DNA from: Apium graveolens
Taxonomy: Eukaryota; Streptophyta; Magnoliopsida; Apiales; Apiaceae
Length of the DNA: 64,000 nt
Assembly: GCF_009905375.1 (NCBI RefSeq)
Contig: NC_133652.1
Coordinates: forward strand, 120,487,797 to 120,551,796
Direction: 5' to 3'
Shown: piece after piece, positions 23,691 through 36,266 of the stretch
Layout of the letters: the number at the start of each line of letters is the position of its first letter
Numbering within the stretch: position 1 is the stretch's first letter
Made by a program: the position numbers and the translations under genes
The notes under the pieces: model-generated
What the model was told of the DNA's origin: nothing
The model's input: only the letters and a program-made list of their open reading frames with translations
The model's database searches: none

Positions 23691-26660
23691 CAAGAACTGT
23701 TAATCCAATTGATTCATATAATTCTTGGTAACTCATACTCAAGGTATATGATCAAAGAAAGAGCCTCACAATCAAATGTGATCAACAAAAGCTATTCCGT
23801 CAATAATCTTTGGAGATGACAGCAAAGGTTTTCATTACGGGACAAGCTATACATAAAAAGGGATGTCATCATGAATCAAACAATTGTTATCACTGATAAC
23901 AACTAATCATTGGAGTCACTGATAACAGTTGAAGCAACTTCTTGCTGGAGAATCAAGGCACAAATCCTCTTATCGAACAGTTCTGCATCAAAGGACAAAA
24001 TGTCAATTCAATGAAGGATTAGTGTCTCATCTGAAGCAGGAAGATTAAGAAGCTTGCTCTCTTAGAGTAAGGAAAGGATATGCTCGTGGCTAGACTATCA
24101 GGAAAGGTGAAGTCAATGGTTTCTACTGTAAAGCTTCATCTGACAAAAGTTTAGCTATGGCATTGGAAGCTCTCACCCTTGAACATTAACACAAGGAACT
24201 CTTTTGTGAAAAGGGGTTAGTGAGAGGACCGCGTCATCTGGAATTCAGAAGATGATAAATGTGAGGCATGTCAAAAAGGGAAGTCAAAGACAACATCACA
24301 TCAAAGTAGAGATATACCTTAGTGATGGTGGTTGACTACTCTTATTAAACAAAGTTGTTGTTCGTGCGTTCTCAAGACAAGACATCACAGATGGTGATTG
24401 ATCATATCAGAAGATCAAGCTGGAAGCTACTGTAAAAGAAATGATCTTGTGGTCAGATAATGGGACTGAATTCAAGAAGCAGTTCTGTAATATCAGTAAT
24501 ATCAAGAATATTTTGAGACATATTCAGCACTGGAAGCTCCGTGTCATAATGGAGTGGTACAAAGGAAGAACCGGAACTTGATTAAAGCTACAAGGGAAAT
24601 ATCAAGCTAATCAAGTCTTTCTAAATACCAAAGGGCTGAAGCAGTCAATACAGTTTGTAACAAGTTAGATCAAGCCTTGATCAGGATGTATACATGAAGA
24701 CCACAAATGAGTTAATGGCCAACAAAAGCTAACACTGAATAACCTCAAAGTGTTTGGAGAGAATGTTCTACAGTTAGGATATTTTCCATGGCTACTCAGT
24801 GGAGTCTACAACCTACAGGGCATTTGTGATTGATCAACGGAAGATGATTAAAAGTCTAAGTGCACAGTTCAACAAGTCAATGCTCCAAGCTGTTACAGGA
24901 AAAATTAATGGTATTGATGATTCATATCTAAGCAGTGGAATGACAATGTATAATACAATTCATTATTTCAATGAAGCCAGTCAGCAAGGGTAAGGATTTT
25001 CAGAAAATCCCAGTAACAGCTTATGGGGAGCCAAAGAAGGATCAGCTAGTCAGATACAACACCACATTGAATATCAAGAGGACACTACAAGAACATATCT
25101 GCTGAGACAAAGGGTTTGATATTAATATTATTCCCAGAGTCTAGTTCTAAGTGATCCAGATGGTGGAGTAATGATTAACAGGGCTACTGAGTATAAATAA
25201 GTATTTCTCTAGTTTTCAATCTAAGGAAGAAACTAAGAAAGTTACAGAAGCTCTGATAGATCCGGATTGATTGGGTGATTGCAAAGCAAGATGAACTCAA
25301 TCAGTCAACAAGCAGATTGTAGGGAAGCTAGTATCCAAACCAAACAACAACTTTGTAATTGGTACAAGGATAAGCAAAAGTCAAACTGGATGACGATGGC
25401 ATTGTTACGAGGGACAAGGCCAAACTGGATGCTAGGTTATTATCAGGAAGCAGTATCTAACAGATAGCACCAGTGACGAGACTTGAGGATATTACGACAT
25501 ATCAGGCACCTGATGCACATTACACTTGGAATTGGACTCTAGTAGATGTGTACAGGTGCACTCCTGGTTTGTGAGTCAAAAGAGGAAGTCAATGCATAAT
25601 AGTTCATGGACTTTGCAGTTGCAGATCTATTGGAATACGTATATCTCTTCTTCACAAGCTCACTTCAGGTTGGTATGAACTAGTATACTACTCAAGCAAT
25701 CGTCAAGGACATGGTATGGCACTCTAACTGAAGTTACAGTTTAATATGATCTAGTAGAGTCGTCATAATAATAACTCTCTTATTACTAGGCACAAACATA
25801 ATTTTATATATGTGCTCTGATATAATGATAATGTTATATGTTGGTCTACTAACAAAAACTTGTGCAAGATTATTTTCTAAGTAATTGCAGAATAGGTATG
25901 GAGGAGCGTGTTGGAAAGGTTACAATTCTTTTTGGAATTACTTTAAGCAAGCCATTAGAATAATTCTTTTAGGAGCTTAAGCAAGCCAAAGGAACAATTC
26001 TTTTAGGAGCACAAGTAAACCAAAAGGATGATGGCAATACAAGTAAGTTAAGGATCTTTTGAAGATGCAAAATTTAGAAGATTCTGAACATGCCAAGACT
26101 ACTTACCAACAGAAACCACTAAAGCTTGATCAGTGCAACTCAGGTATAATGACAAGCTATAGAGGTATGACGAGCTCACTCTTTTACTCAAATGCTAATA
26201 GACAACATGTAATGTTCTCAAGATGCCAAAGTGCAAGGTTCCAAGTGGATCCTAGAGAATCAAATCTTATAGCTATTAACAAGATTATTAGATATCTTAA
26301 GGGACTATCAACTCCTGGAGTAAAGTACCCTAAAGATATTATGCTTAACATGTTTGGCTATATAGATATAGATTATACAGGTTGTAAGAAAGACATGAGA
26401 AACATCTCTGAAGCTGTCAACTTAAGTGACAGGAGAAGCATCTTGAGAAGCTGTTAACTTCGTGGAAGAAGATTAATTTCTTGTTATGATAAGAAACAAC
26501 TTTAAATCCAACAACTCTGCGGAACACTCTATGACAAGGCACCTTGACACCGGGTATCATTTATTTCGAGAGCATGTCTTTTAGTCAAAGAGTCACTTGC
26601 AGAAACATTTATTAAATCACTTGATAAAGTTTATTTTTCAAGACTGGTTTGTAAGTGTGG
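23691..26660 (+). pseudogene. Element C pol remnant (protease, integrase, RT/RNase H)
   Basis: Many stops and shifts, but Copia landmarks remain in order: F-G-D-D-S-K-G near 23810 (protease), L-W-H-W-K-L near 24158 (pre-integrase), W-S-D-N-G-T-E-F-K near 24451 and H-N-G-V-V-Q-R-K-N-R near 24548 (integrase), then S-Y-R-G-M-T-S-S-L, F-Q-V-D-P-R-E-S-N-L and Y-I-D-I-D-Y-T-G-C in 26059-26457 (end of RT and RNase H), and F-R-E-H-V near 26570. No part could make a working enzyme. Confidence 0.8.
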
Positions 26661-26859
26661 GATATCATTCATTGCATATTAGTTGGAAATCCCATTTGTA
26701 AGGAATTCTTAATATAAGTTCACAAGTATTAAATCTTCAATATTTAAAGGACTTGTGAATTTATCAGTAATCTAGTACCTCGTACTTAGTGCTACTATCT
26801 TGATTATCATGATTATGATGTCATATATATTTGTGGTAGTTAAGTATTATGGCAGTAAG

Positions 26860-28345
26860 TTTGAATGTTATTTTAATTGATTTAAATTATGACTGTAGAC
26901 AATTCCATTCTATATTAGTCTCATAATTTAAATTATATTAAAATAATATGCAGCATAGTTATTTGTATCATGTATGAATAATTATGATACTTTTAGTATT
27001 AGTGATATTATTTAGAATTTTTGTTCTAAGTAATCAATGATTATTTCTAAAATCACTTATATTGAAAGTTGAAGTATTTTCTAAGTTATGTGTATAAAAC
27101 TCTCAATATTTTATATGCTTAGAAAGTATTTCTAAAATTTCTAATTACCTAGAAAGTGATTGCCATGTATATAAGTCATATATCCTATTGGTGATTATTC
27201 AAGGATAATTATGAAAATATTTAAGTGCTAGTATCTAACTCATAGATATTTAGTATTTATTTATTAATATTTATTTTGGGTAGTTTGGATTATGGAAATT
27301 GAAGCAATTCAATGATTTTATTTGCTCCATAATTCAAACTAACTTAAAATAAAATAAGCAGCATGATTGATTATAACTAAATTTGTCAACAATTGATATC
27401 TAGTATATTGATTGTAACTTATGTGTTATAAGTTAATTATGAGATTTTGGTTTTAGTGAATTTAGCACTGCTTATATCTCAAAAATTCACTGAAATTAAA
27501 ATCATGATTGTAGCATGATTAGTTGTATGTTAATTTTTGACTTGTATTAGCTAATGATATCTAGTTAAGAGTTCAAGTATGAACTAATTGTGGAGTATTA
27601 GTATTTGTGACATTACTTAGAAGAACTCCTCTAAGTAATCAATGTTTATCTTCAGTCACTTATACTAATATACAAAGTGTAAAAATATCTTTTGAAGTAC
27701 AACTATGGTCAATGAGGATTTTGCTTTATTAGAAGTAACCATATGTTGTTCACCTAGAATAATTTTTATACTTATTTGCAAATTCCTAAACACTTTGATA
27801 ATAGATGCAATACTCAATGGATCAAAGTATATGGAACTTAAAATATTTTTCTAAGATTGCAAACAAGTCAATGTTGGTTAATGTTGCTATATTTATCGAA
27901 CCAATATTATTTGAGATGTTACAGTTGTTAGGAGTTAACAATCGTACGATATATGAAATTGAATGCTGATATCTTTTTGATAGATAATTGGTATTTAATT
28001 CATTGATATCTTATGTTAATATTTAAAATAGGATGCAACATAATTATTAGTATCTAAAATACTTGACAAGTATCATACAATGATATATTGTTAATATTTT
28101 GTTGCAGATAATTGTGATATTTTAAGTTCTAGTGAATTTATAAGAGTTGCTATATCTGAAAGATTCACTATAATTTAAAATCAGCAGCATAGTCATTCTT
28201 GTTAAGATTGTTTATCAATACACAATATTGTTGATAATAATCTTATAAAGATAGATTATGGAGCTTTTAATATGAATGAGAATTGCTTAGACTTTACCCT
28301 AAGTGATCAATGCTTTTACAAAAACTCATTCATATTAAAACACAA
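26860..28345. repeat. Array of at least eight imperfect inverted repeats inside element C
   Basis: Each has two arms parted by 20-60 bases: 26866-26892/26921-26947, 26990-27010/27048-27070, 27271-27296/27324-27357, 27445-27463/27484-27502, 27596-27612/27653-27670, 27674-27710/27736-27775, 28118-28138/28162-28181 and 28265-28280/28325-28340. The last is a perfect 16-bp pair (TTTTAATATGAATGAG and its complement). Three loops share CTAAGTRATCAATG (27026, 27631, 28299), and several stems are followed by AGCAGCATAGT or AGCATGATT. No coding capacity. Confidence 0.6.
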
Positions 28346-28879
28346 AATCTTTCTTTCTCTTCTTAATACTGCTAGGTCATCAGTCTGTGTCTTATCAAAT
28401 CATTTATCTTTTTAGGCATAAAAACAGACTTGTGCACTCGAATAGTTTTAAGAGAAAAATCAAACTTCTTTCTACATTGGTGATTGCTTATTTCATTAAA
28501 ATCTTTTGAAATCGCTATTGTACATCATTTTTCTCAAAAGATTAAATGCATAATTTTCATTCATTATAGATCTTAAGTGCATTTTATCTCTACATTGCCA
28601 TATGCTATGTGATACAGGTTCAGCCTCCAATGGCCTTCTTTCATTGATAGTCATGAGGTTAAAAACCCACAACTTCTATCCCAGACTGTAAAGACAAACA
28701 CAGAAACAGAACCAACCAACACTCTCTTACCACTAAAATGAAGTATGAATGAGCGTGTGGGGGAAAGTGCCTTAGTGCACCACATAAGGAAGGTTCTGAC
28801 GTCAACCCAGCAGCTTTGTCTCCTAACAAAGATGAGTAGTATTTAAACCAAGACAACTGCTAACCCCCATTCATCTTCT

Positions 28880-30540
28880 CAAAAAGATGTAATGGCTGAA
28901 AAGGTACAAAACAGTTACTAGATTCATCCTCTCAACAAGGTACGTCTATTGAAATTCGTCTGTCGGCCAGGGTATCCGATGTAGTGTCACCACCTCAAAC
29001 ATAAACAATTCTTGATGCACAAGGAAAGGTTACACACACAAGGATGAGTTGATGAAAACAAGAGTTTCGACCATTTTAAGGTCAGATTCGATTGTTCAAG
29101 GTTCTTTAATGGACCAATTGCCTTTACAGGTGTTAGGAGAGGATACTGATCCAATAGCCATATGTCAGTGGTCAGTGTCTACCTCCCCAGGTTTAAATCC
29201 CCTGGATGCATCTGCGGATAGTGGATCTGACATAGGTGCAGATCGGCAACTTGTTGACAATGATTCAGATTTACCTGATGAGTCACAAGGAAATGTCTTC
29301 ACAAACATTAGAAGGGAACTTTGATCTTTATGCTAAATTCTTTGGATCATTGTTTACCTTCCCAGAGTTCAAATCTGGAACCCTAAAAGGGAAACTAGCA
29401 ACTTGTAGATTATGACTCAGATTCATCTAACGAGTCTAACAAGGATGGGGATTTGCGAACTCCCATTGCACCACCTGTGACCTCCTTAAGGATGGCTAAA
29501 GTGATTTTCCTTGCAGTTACAGCTTGATTTTGGAGTTATGAGAGGAGTGATACACTTGTGTGAATGAGTGTAAACACGAGTGGAGAGAAGAGTGAAACAC
29601 TTGTGAGGTACACGAAACAGAATCACACACTCACAGTGAGGAAGAAAGACAGAAACACCATATCCCATTCCCTATCCCTAAACATGGTTCTTGATACTTC
29701 GGGTCTAGAATCTGTTTATGATTGGAACTTAACTCTTAGGAACCTAACATTTACATATTGGATTAGAAGACTTCGGGATCTTTGGGAGCTCATAATTGGT
29801 AACACTTGGTGATCTCACATTTGGGAGGTATAAGGAGTTGGGAAGATTGGTGACCATGATGATCAACAGTGAAGTCATTCTTGCAGCATTTAAAGGGACA
29901 TGGCTGATCAGATTCTGACTTGTTATTTCTTTTCCAACCAAGCAACATATGAGAACTCCTTCAGACAACAACATACATTCCTTCTCTAAGGGGGAGATAA
30001 AAGCTTATATAATAGTTTGGAGGATTCCTCAACTAAGGGGGAGAAATAGCAGGGAGGAGAAAAAGGTAAAGCACATGTACATCACACAACATCAGAAGAA
30101 GTGGTTTGGTTCATCACTATTCTTCATAAGGGGAGAAGCTGTTTTCCAAAAGAGGAGTACCATCAGTTCTTATCTGCGGATCCTATTGTACGGGAGAGGT
30201 GGTAGACGAAGGTGATCTCCTTTAAGCAGTTGATTCTGGTAGGGGAGAAGCAAGATAGATATGCGTTTCTCAACAGGAAATGTGGTTGTAAAAAAGAAGC
30301 TACTGATGATTACTTCAAGACTGAGAAGTATTATCTGGCAGAGATTTGAAGAACCAAGGAAATGAAGATGAAACTACATGAAGATCAGTTCAGTGCTAGA
30401 GGAACAAGCATCTTCCATTTCAATTACTCAAGAAATCTGGAAATGCAGTATTTGATCCAGAAAACCAGTAGCATTATTTACAAGTCCTGGTACATTACTT
30501 TTTCTAGTTGTTAGTTGAGTTATCCTCTCTATTTAATTTG
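28880..30540 (+). pseudogene. Element C env-like remnant
   Basis: Short open pieces (29049-29324 and others) encode acidic Ser/Asp-rich sequence resembling the disordered part of element B's env-like frame; the segment around 28920-29045 has the same order of phrases as 13600-13735 in element B. It lies between pol and the 3' LTR, as in B. Heavily broken. Confidence 0.45.
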
Positions 30541-30560
30541 TTTGTTAAGTTTAACAATCA

Positions 30561-30573
30561 AATAGGGGGCGAT
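30561..30573 (+). other. Polypurine tract of element C
   Basis: AATAGGGGGCGAT, directly before the 3' LTR. Confidence 0.7.
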
Positions 30574-32484
30574 TGTTGGTAAGACTACGTAGCTGTATGA
30601 ACAGTTACATGATAACTCAACACAATAACAACACTAGAACCGGACATGTTAATAATACTACGTCTACACAAGAAATCGGGTTAATGAAGACAAGGCAAAT
30701 ACAAAGAATCAGAAGATTAGAAGAAAGCCTGAAGTCTGTCTACAGGTCACTGAAAGAAGTTCATTAATATGATCATGCCTCAGTGAAGAACAAAGGTTAA
30801 AGACTTTCAGAGTTTCAGAAATGTTGAAGATTCAGTATACAAGTGCTACCGGAAGATTTCAGTGTATTGGCATTGATTGAAGATAGACAGTGTTCGAAGC
30901 ATAGGAATCTGAAGAATTGAAGAAAAGGTATAGACACAGGTTAATGAAGACGTTGTCTAGAGTACCAGAAAGGATTCCAGTGAAAGTATAATTGTTTATT
31001 GACAGTCAGTGTTCGAAGCAATAAAGTTGAGGCAAGCTTAACAATGTAATCAAGGCTATAATACGAAGACCTGAATCGGGGTTAGTCGTATGTGAACCAG
31101 ACCAGTTGCACTAGGCGTCAACAGCTCGTGAAAAGAATCTGGGTATTATTTATAGAAGGATTGTTAAGTTGAGGAACGTACTTGGATTGAACATTTATAT
31201 GTTAAAGTACGAGAAGAGGTGCGCGGGGTATACAACCAAACAGCTCAGGGGACTGGCGGAGTTCAAAGTTTAATTGTTAAATTAAATAAATTTATTTAGT
31301 GGACTTTAATATAATTTATTTAATAAACTTAAAATGATTTATCTTATAAACTTTAAATAAGTTTATTTTATAAATTTAAATTAGTTTATTTATATAAGTT
31401 ATATTTAAGTTTATTTTATAAATTAATTTAATTACAATTTAAACTTAAAAAGAAAATAAAAAAAAGAAAAAGGAAAAAGAAAAACAAAACAAAAACAAAA
31501 CAAAAAAAAATAAAAAGAAAATACAAAAAGAAAAAGAGAAAAAGAGAATAGAAAAGAAAAAGGAAGAAAATAAAAAGAAAATAGAAAACAAAACAAAAAA
31601 AAGGAAAAAACAATTCAATAAAAGAAAAAAAGGGAACCTGGGTGACTTGATTGTCGCCACAGGTGAACATAGGTTTTTAAGTACATTAACATGTACTGGG
31701 AAAACATAATGTCGCCATAGAAGGTTTTTTGTTGTTTTGTTAAGTACAAAATGTACTAGTACCCCCTGTGGTCGCCACCGGGGAGTTAGAAAAATAATCA
31801 GTAACTCCTCCTGCACCCCTTGTCACCACACAACTTGTCGCCATAGAAAAGAATGCCCTTTGTCGCCACAGAGCTCCTGTCGCCACAGAAAGGACTTGTC
31901 GCCACAGAGCTCCTCAATTCTCAGCCACACATTTTATTGATAAAGTCTACACTTTGCAGTAGAAGAAAAAATAGAGCCATTCAATTATTTTCTGTTCATC
32001 TTCTCTCCCAAAAGAGAAGTGAAATTGGCAACATTGATTTACAGAGAAGCTCAAGCTATTTGTATATCCGTTTAACTTCTCACCGGAGTAACGTTATAAT
32101 GCCCGATTTAATTCTTGTATATTCTTAGGGGCATTATAATAGTTACCCGGTAATTAAATCCTAGTACAAACAAAAGCTAGATTATTGTATAGGATTTGAT
32201 TTGTAAATCTTTGTAGTAGCTAGGAACTTTGTTGTTCTTAGATTGTAACCGGTTAATTTATTTACCGGAGTGTAGCAGCACCCTCGAGGATTTGTATACG
32301 AATATATATTTCCCCGAATATTTTGTGTTCCTCATTTTTATCGTTCCAAATACTATTCCTCTCAAGAACACGAAACCACTAATCGAGCACTAAATATTTT
32401 ATCCGCTAAAGATTCGAAAGAATTTTTAATTTAGTGATTATCGTATTCAACCCCCCCCCCTTTACGATAATTCGGGACCTAACA
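30574..32484 (+). repeat. 3' LTR of element C
   Basis: Matches 19022-20946 over its length. The TCGCCACAG-like cluster is at about 31653-31912 and is better kept here than in the 5' copy. A C-run near 32450-32460 is longer than in the 5' LTR. Confidence 0.9.
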
Positions 32485-32650
32485 TGATATTCCTGGAAGT
32501 AGACCTACAAAAGGAGTAGTGATCAAGAAGTCAGTCAAACTGATGCTGAATGACCTTTAATGGAGGTCCTTTACTTCAATCAATCACCATGTATCCCGTC
32601 GAGCGATCTACGCCGTAGAGATATCCACACAAAAGCTTGAGCGGAGCAGC
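32485..32650 (+). pseudogene. Element A, right part
   Basis: Directly after the target duplication of element C the frame can be read on for a short way (I-P-G-S-R-P-T-K-G-V-V-I-K-K-S), which would continue the env-like frame cut at 19021. Where element A ends is not clear. Confidence 0.35.
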
Positions 32651-32684
32651 CGTATACTTGCACCAAACTCAGACCTACTCTTCT

Positions 32685-32714
32685 TCTTCTTTTTCTTCTC
32701 TCTCTCTCTCTCTG

Positions 32715-32765
<51 letters not shown>
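32685..32765. repeat. CT-rich microsatellite
   Basis: (TTC)n then (CT)n with a few interruptions. Confidence 0.95.
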
Positions 32766-32768
<3 letters not shown>

Positions 32769-33770
32769 ACCTTTTAGCTGCTAGGGTTTTGTGTTTTATT
32801 TAATAAAAACGTAACCCTAATTTTAGTATTAAGGATGTTGATATAGAGAGGTCAAAAACAGTCATAACCCTAATTCAAGTTAGAGTTTATTAAAATCTGA
32901 AATTTTATTTATTTAATAATTAAGTCTAACTCAATCATCAAATAACTACGGAATTTTAGATTTTATAATTTACAAATTCGAAATTCATTTATCCTATTAT
33001 TTAAGTTCAACTTAATTAATAATAAATAATTAGAATTTCCTATTTAATTCAAAACTAAATTTAAATTATATATTCCTCCAACCTTTCTTTGTACGACCTA
33101 TATGTTATTATTACATTGGTAATAATTTTAATATGTCATATTAAAATTATAAACAATGAAGAGCATCTAGTAATACATCATTGCTACCCAAGAATTAATA
33201 ATTAAATTAGTGATCGATTAAACTTTTTATGAATAATGTATAATGTATTATAATCTCGCTAACCATATATTATAGATTAAATCATATGCATGCAATGTGT
33301 CATCCTCATTATAGTTTAATCCATGTTTTCTTGATCAATGAGTAGATTATCATATCAAATCAATATTTGAGTGTTGCCACACATTTCACAGTCTAGCTCA
33401 CACAAGAGACCAATAATAACATTCCATAAAATAGGTGGGTTAAATCATTTCTAGATCATTCATGTTTCTCATACAATTCATAATATAGCCCAAGTACAAT
33501 TTTATCATCATCCATTCATACATTTCAGTTACTATCTGCGGTTTTTTATGTTTTCCATTAAAACTAATATTTTAATTATTTTTCCGATTATATATCTAAT
33601 TTAATTTTAAATTTTTAACTCATTATACAATTGATAATAAATGGGAAGTAGTAATAAAATTAGAAAATATAGAACAAATTGTTGTTAAAATTAATTATAT
33701 ATTTTTTAACTCCGTTATTATCGGAAAAAAATTAATTCATTAAAATATGATTTTTTGTTATTTTAGAAAT
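32766..33770. other. Non-coding AT-rich stretch
   Basis: No gene, repeat pair or RNA seen. AT-rich, with no frame of note. Confidence 0.6.
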
Positions 33771-33781
33771 TAAATCACTGC

Positions 33782-33906
33782 TGCATTGTTTAATTGCGGC
33801 AGGGACTACCCGCAATGTTTCAATGCTCGTGGTCTGCCGCAATATTTCAATGCTCCTAGTCTTCAGCTTTGTCTCATTGTTGTAGGTCCTCCGCAATGAA
33901 ACAATG
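33782..33906. repeat. Inverted repeat with internal tandem units
   Basis: GCATTGTTTAATTGCGG (33782-33798) pairs 16 of 17 with the complement of CCGCAATGAAACAATGC (33890-33906). Between them CCGCAATRTTTCAATGCTC occurs twice in tandem (near 33811 and 33838). The stretch is much richer in GC than its surroundings and could fold into a hairpin. Origin unknown; a small foldback element is possible. Confidence 0.5.
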
Positions 33907-33952
33907 CGTGGCACCTGGTGGTTACTACAACCACCCGGGGTTGTGGACCAAA

Positions 33953-33987
<35 letters not shown>

Positions 33988-33995
33988 CAACAACA

Positions 33996-34550
33996 GGGGG
34001 GTTTGATGAACAGTTTAATTAATATGACGATTATACCCCTACATTAATATTTGTATAATATTTATTATACCTCATCATTCATATATCAAAAATTATTATT
34101 TATTGTATAATTAATATGTGCATACATACATTACTAAATACATACATACATGCATACATACATATATAGAATATATATATATATTAATGAATGCACACAT
34201 ACATACACACAAATATACACACACATACAAATATACATACAAACATATATACACACAAACATGCACACACACACACATAAATAGATACACACTCATATAT
34301 TCTTATTTGTCATCAGTTTAACTTCGTACTCATACATACATACATACACACACACATACAAATATACACACATATTTATATATACACATATATATACATA
34401 CTCATATATTTTTATTTGTTATCAATTTAACAACGTACTCATACATACATATATACATACTTACATACATACATACATACACACATACATACATACCTAT
34501 ATACATACATACATACATACATATATACACACATATATTATATATATAAT
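33996..34550 (+). repeat. Segmental repeat, copy 1, with CATA/CA microsatellites
   Basis: Begins AGGGGGGTTTGATGA, has a shared core (about 33996-34140, including GACGATTATACCCCTACA), then long interrupted (CATA)n/(CA)n runs to about 34550. Open frames in it are simple-repeat artefacts. Confidence 0.7.
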
Positions 34551-35115
34551 ACAACACGGAGGTTTGATGAGAAATTTAATTAATATGACGATTATACCCC
34601 TACAGTAATATCTATATAATATTTATTTCACCTGATCGTTCATTTATTAAAAATTATTAATTGTTGTATAATTAATATGTGCATACATACATTAATAAAT
34701 ACATGCATGCTTACATACAGTAAATAAATAAATATATATATATATTAATACATGCATATATGCATACATACATACATACAGAAATACATATATATATATA
34801 TATGCATGCATATGCATACACTCATATACACACATATACATACACACGCATACACAGATAGATACTTACTCATATATTATTTTATGTCATCAATTTAACA
34901 TTGTCCCCATACATACAAATATGCATATAAACATACATACATACGTATATACATACATACATACATACATACATACATACATACATGCATGCATGCATAC
35001 ACACACGCATACACACACATATATACACATACATACATATATACATACTCATATATTCTTATTTGTCATCAATTTAACATCATCATCCAACACAATGAAA
35101 TGACCAAATATTATA

Positions 35116-36129
35116 TGTTAGGTCCGTAATCAACTGTAGGGGGGTGAATACCGTTTATGCAAATCATTCGATAAAATTTTAACAGAATCAACAGTTTTTA
35201 TATTAACAGATAAAAACTGATTATAAAGTATTCTCTCAGAGGATGAACAATTATCCTTGAGAGCTGCTAGGTTATGCGAATGATATATCAGTGTACGCAA
35301 CACTTATAGCATAAACCTAATTTGTGCTTTATATAGAGCACAATTACACAATCAATAAGGAATCATAATATATTACAATAAGGAAACGTATTACATATCC
35401 ATGTATGATTGCTTCTGAGATAAAGTCCTTCAACGCCTTGGATTTATGCTTTCCTTTTCCTCCTCGAATATCTACTGATGTGAAAAATCCTGATGACATC
35501 CTCTGCTAATCATCAAGTACTGATATAAATACTGATGATGTCACTATTTAGTAAATCCTGATATTAAGTCCTAATAAGAACTTCTGATAGTTTCTGTCAT
35601 GATATCATTAATTATATCTAGGGGTGTAAACGAGCCAAAACTGTTCGTGAGTTACTCGAGCTCGACTCGTAAAAAATTCGAATTCGGCTCGAAAATAATC
35701 GAGCCGTGCTCGAGCTCGAGCTTTTCGAATTTTTAACCGAGCCGAGCTCAATCTTCAAATTATTCGGCTCATAAGGTTTGCGAGCCTTATCGAGCCTCTA
35801 TTAATTTTATTTTTTTATTATAAATATATTTTAATATAAATATCTATTATTTATTATATATTATTTATTTTTATCGAGTCGAACTCGAGCCGAACTCGAG
35901 TCGACTGATCATATTTCAAATTTTTTGTTAATATTTAGTGAATTAATTCGAGCTTTCGAGCCGAACTCGAACCTACCGAACCTTTTACGAGCCGAGCTTC
36001 GAACTTGAAATTAAAGGCTTGATCGAGCTTCAGCTCGAGCTCGAGCCCGAACTATTTTAATCGAGCTCGAGCCGAGCCTGGCAGTATTCGGCTCGACTCG
36101 GCTCGTTAGACCCCTAATTATATCTAACA
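35116..36129 (-). mobile_element. Solo LTR, minus strand, interrupted by a MITE
   Basis: On the plus strand it reads TGTTAGGTCCGTAATC ... ATATCTAACA, with TG/CA ends. TTATA flanks both sides (35111-35115 and 36130-36134), a perfect 5-bp target duplication. Without the MITE and its duplication it is about 508 bp. The GTAGGGGGGTGAATACCG near its end (plus strand 35140-35155) is typical of the end of Copia/Sirevirus LTRs read in reverse. No internal region is left, so it arose by LTR-LTR recombination. Confidence 0.85.
35619..36116. mobile_element. hAT-type MITE, 498 bp
   Basis: The ends are TAGGGGTGTAAACGAGCC and the complement of GGCTCGTTAGACCCCTA (one or two mismatches). The 8-bp duplication ATTATATC at 35611-35618 and 36117-36124 is perfect. 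TIR sequence and 8-bp duplication are those of the hAT superfamily. The interior is rich in GAGCTCGAGC-type repeats and has no transposase. Confidence 0.88.
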
Positions 36130-36266
36130 TTATATTAAATTGTATGAAATAAAAAATAAAATAAAATTTAATTTTAATATACATGTGTACGATGTATACT
36201 TCACTATTAATAATCTTGTGACATATATCATATGCTCCCACCGTCTCATAGGTTGTTAACATCATT

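Larger units (their letters stand above)
19022..32484 (+). mobile_element. Element C: decayed Copia retrotransposon with 1.9-kb LTRs, about 13.5 kb
   Basis: Direct LTRs at 19022-20946 and 30574-32484 start TGTTGGTAAGAC and end GACCTAACA. A tRNA-Met primer site follows the first and a polypurine tract precedes the second. The flanking 5-mers are TTATA (19017-19021) and TGATA (32485-32489), a target duplication with one mismatch, so the end is supported but not perfect. Copia gag-pol remnants, a hairpin-rich non-coding part and env-like remnants fill the interior. It is inserted in element A. In the first ~190 aligned LTR bases I count about nine differences. Confidence 0.88.
34555..36262 (+). 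repeat. Segmental repeat, copy 2, split by a solo LTR
   Basis: The same core (34555-34700), microsatellite runs, and CATCATCCAACACAATGAAATG tail elements as in copy 3. It is interrupted at 35116-36129 by a solo LTR and resumes at 36130, ending GCTCCCACCGTCTCATAG near 36260. Confidence 0.65.

Noticed and set aside
34111..35103. Frames rich in His-Thr-Ile-Tyr or Cys-Val-Tyr on both strands
   Set aside because: Translations of the CATA/CA microsatellites.
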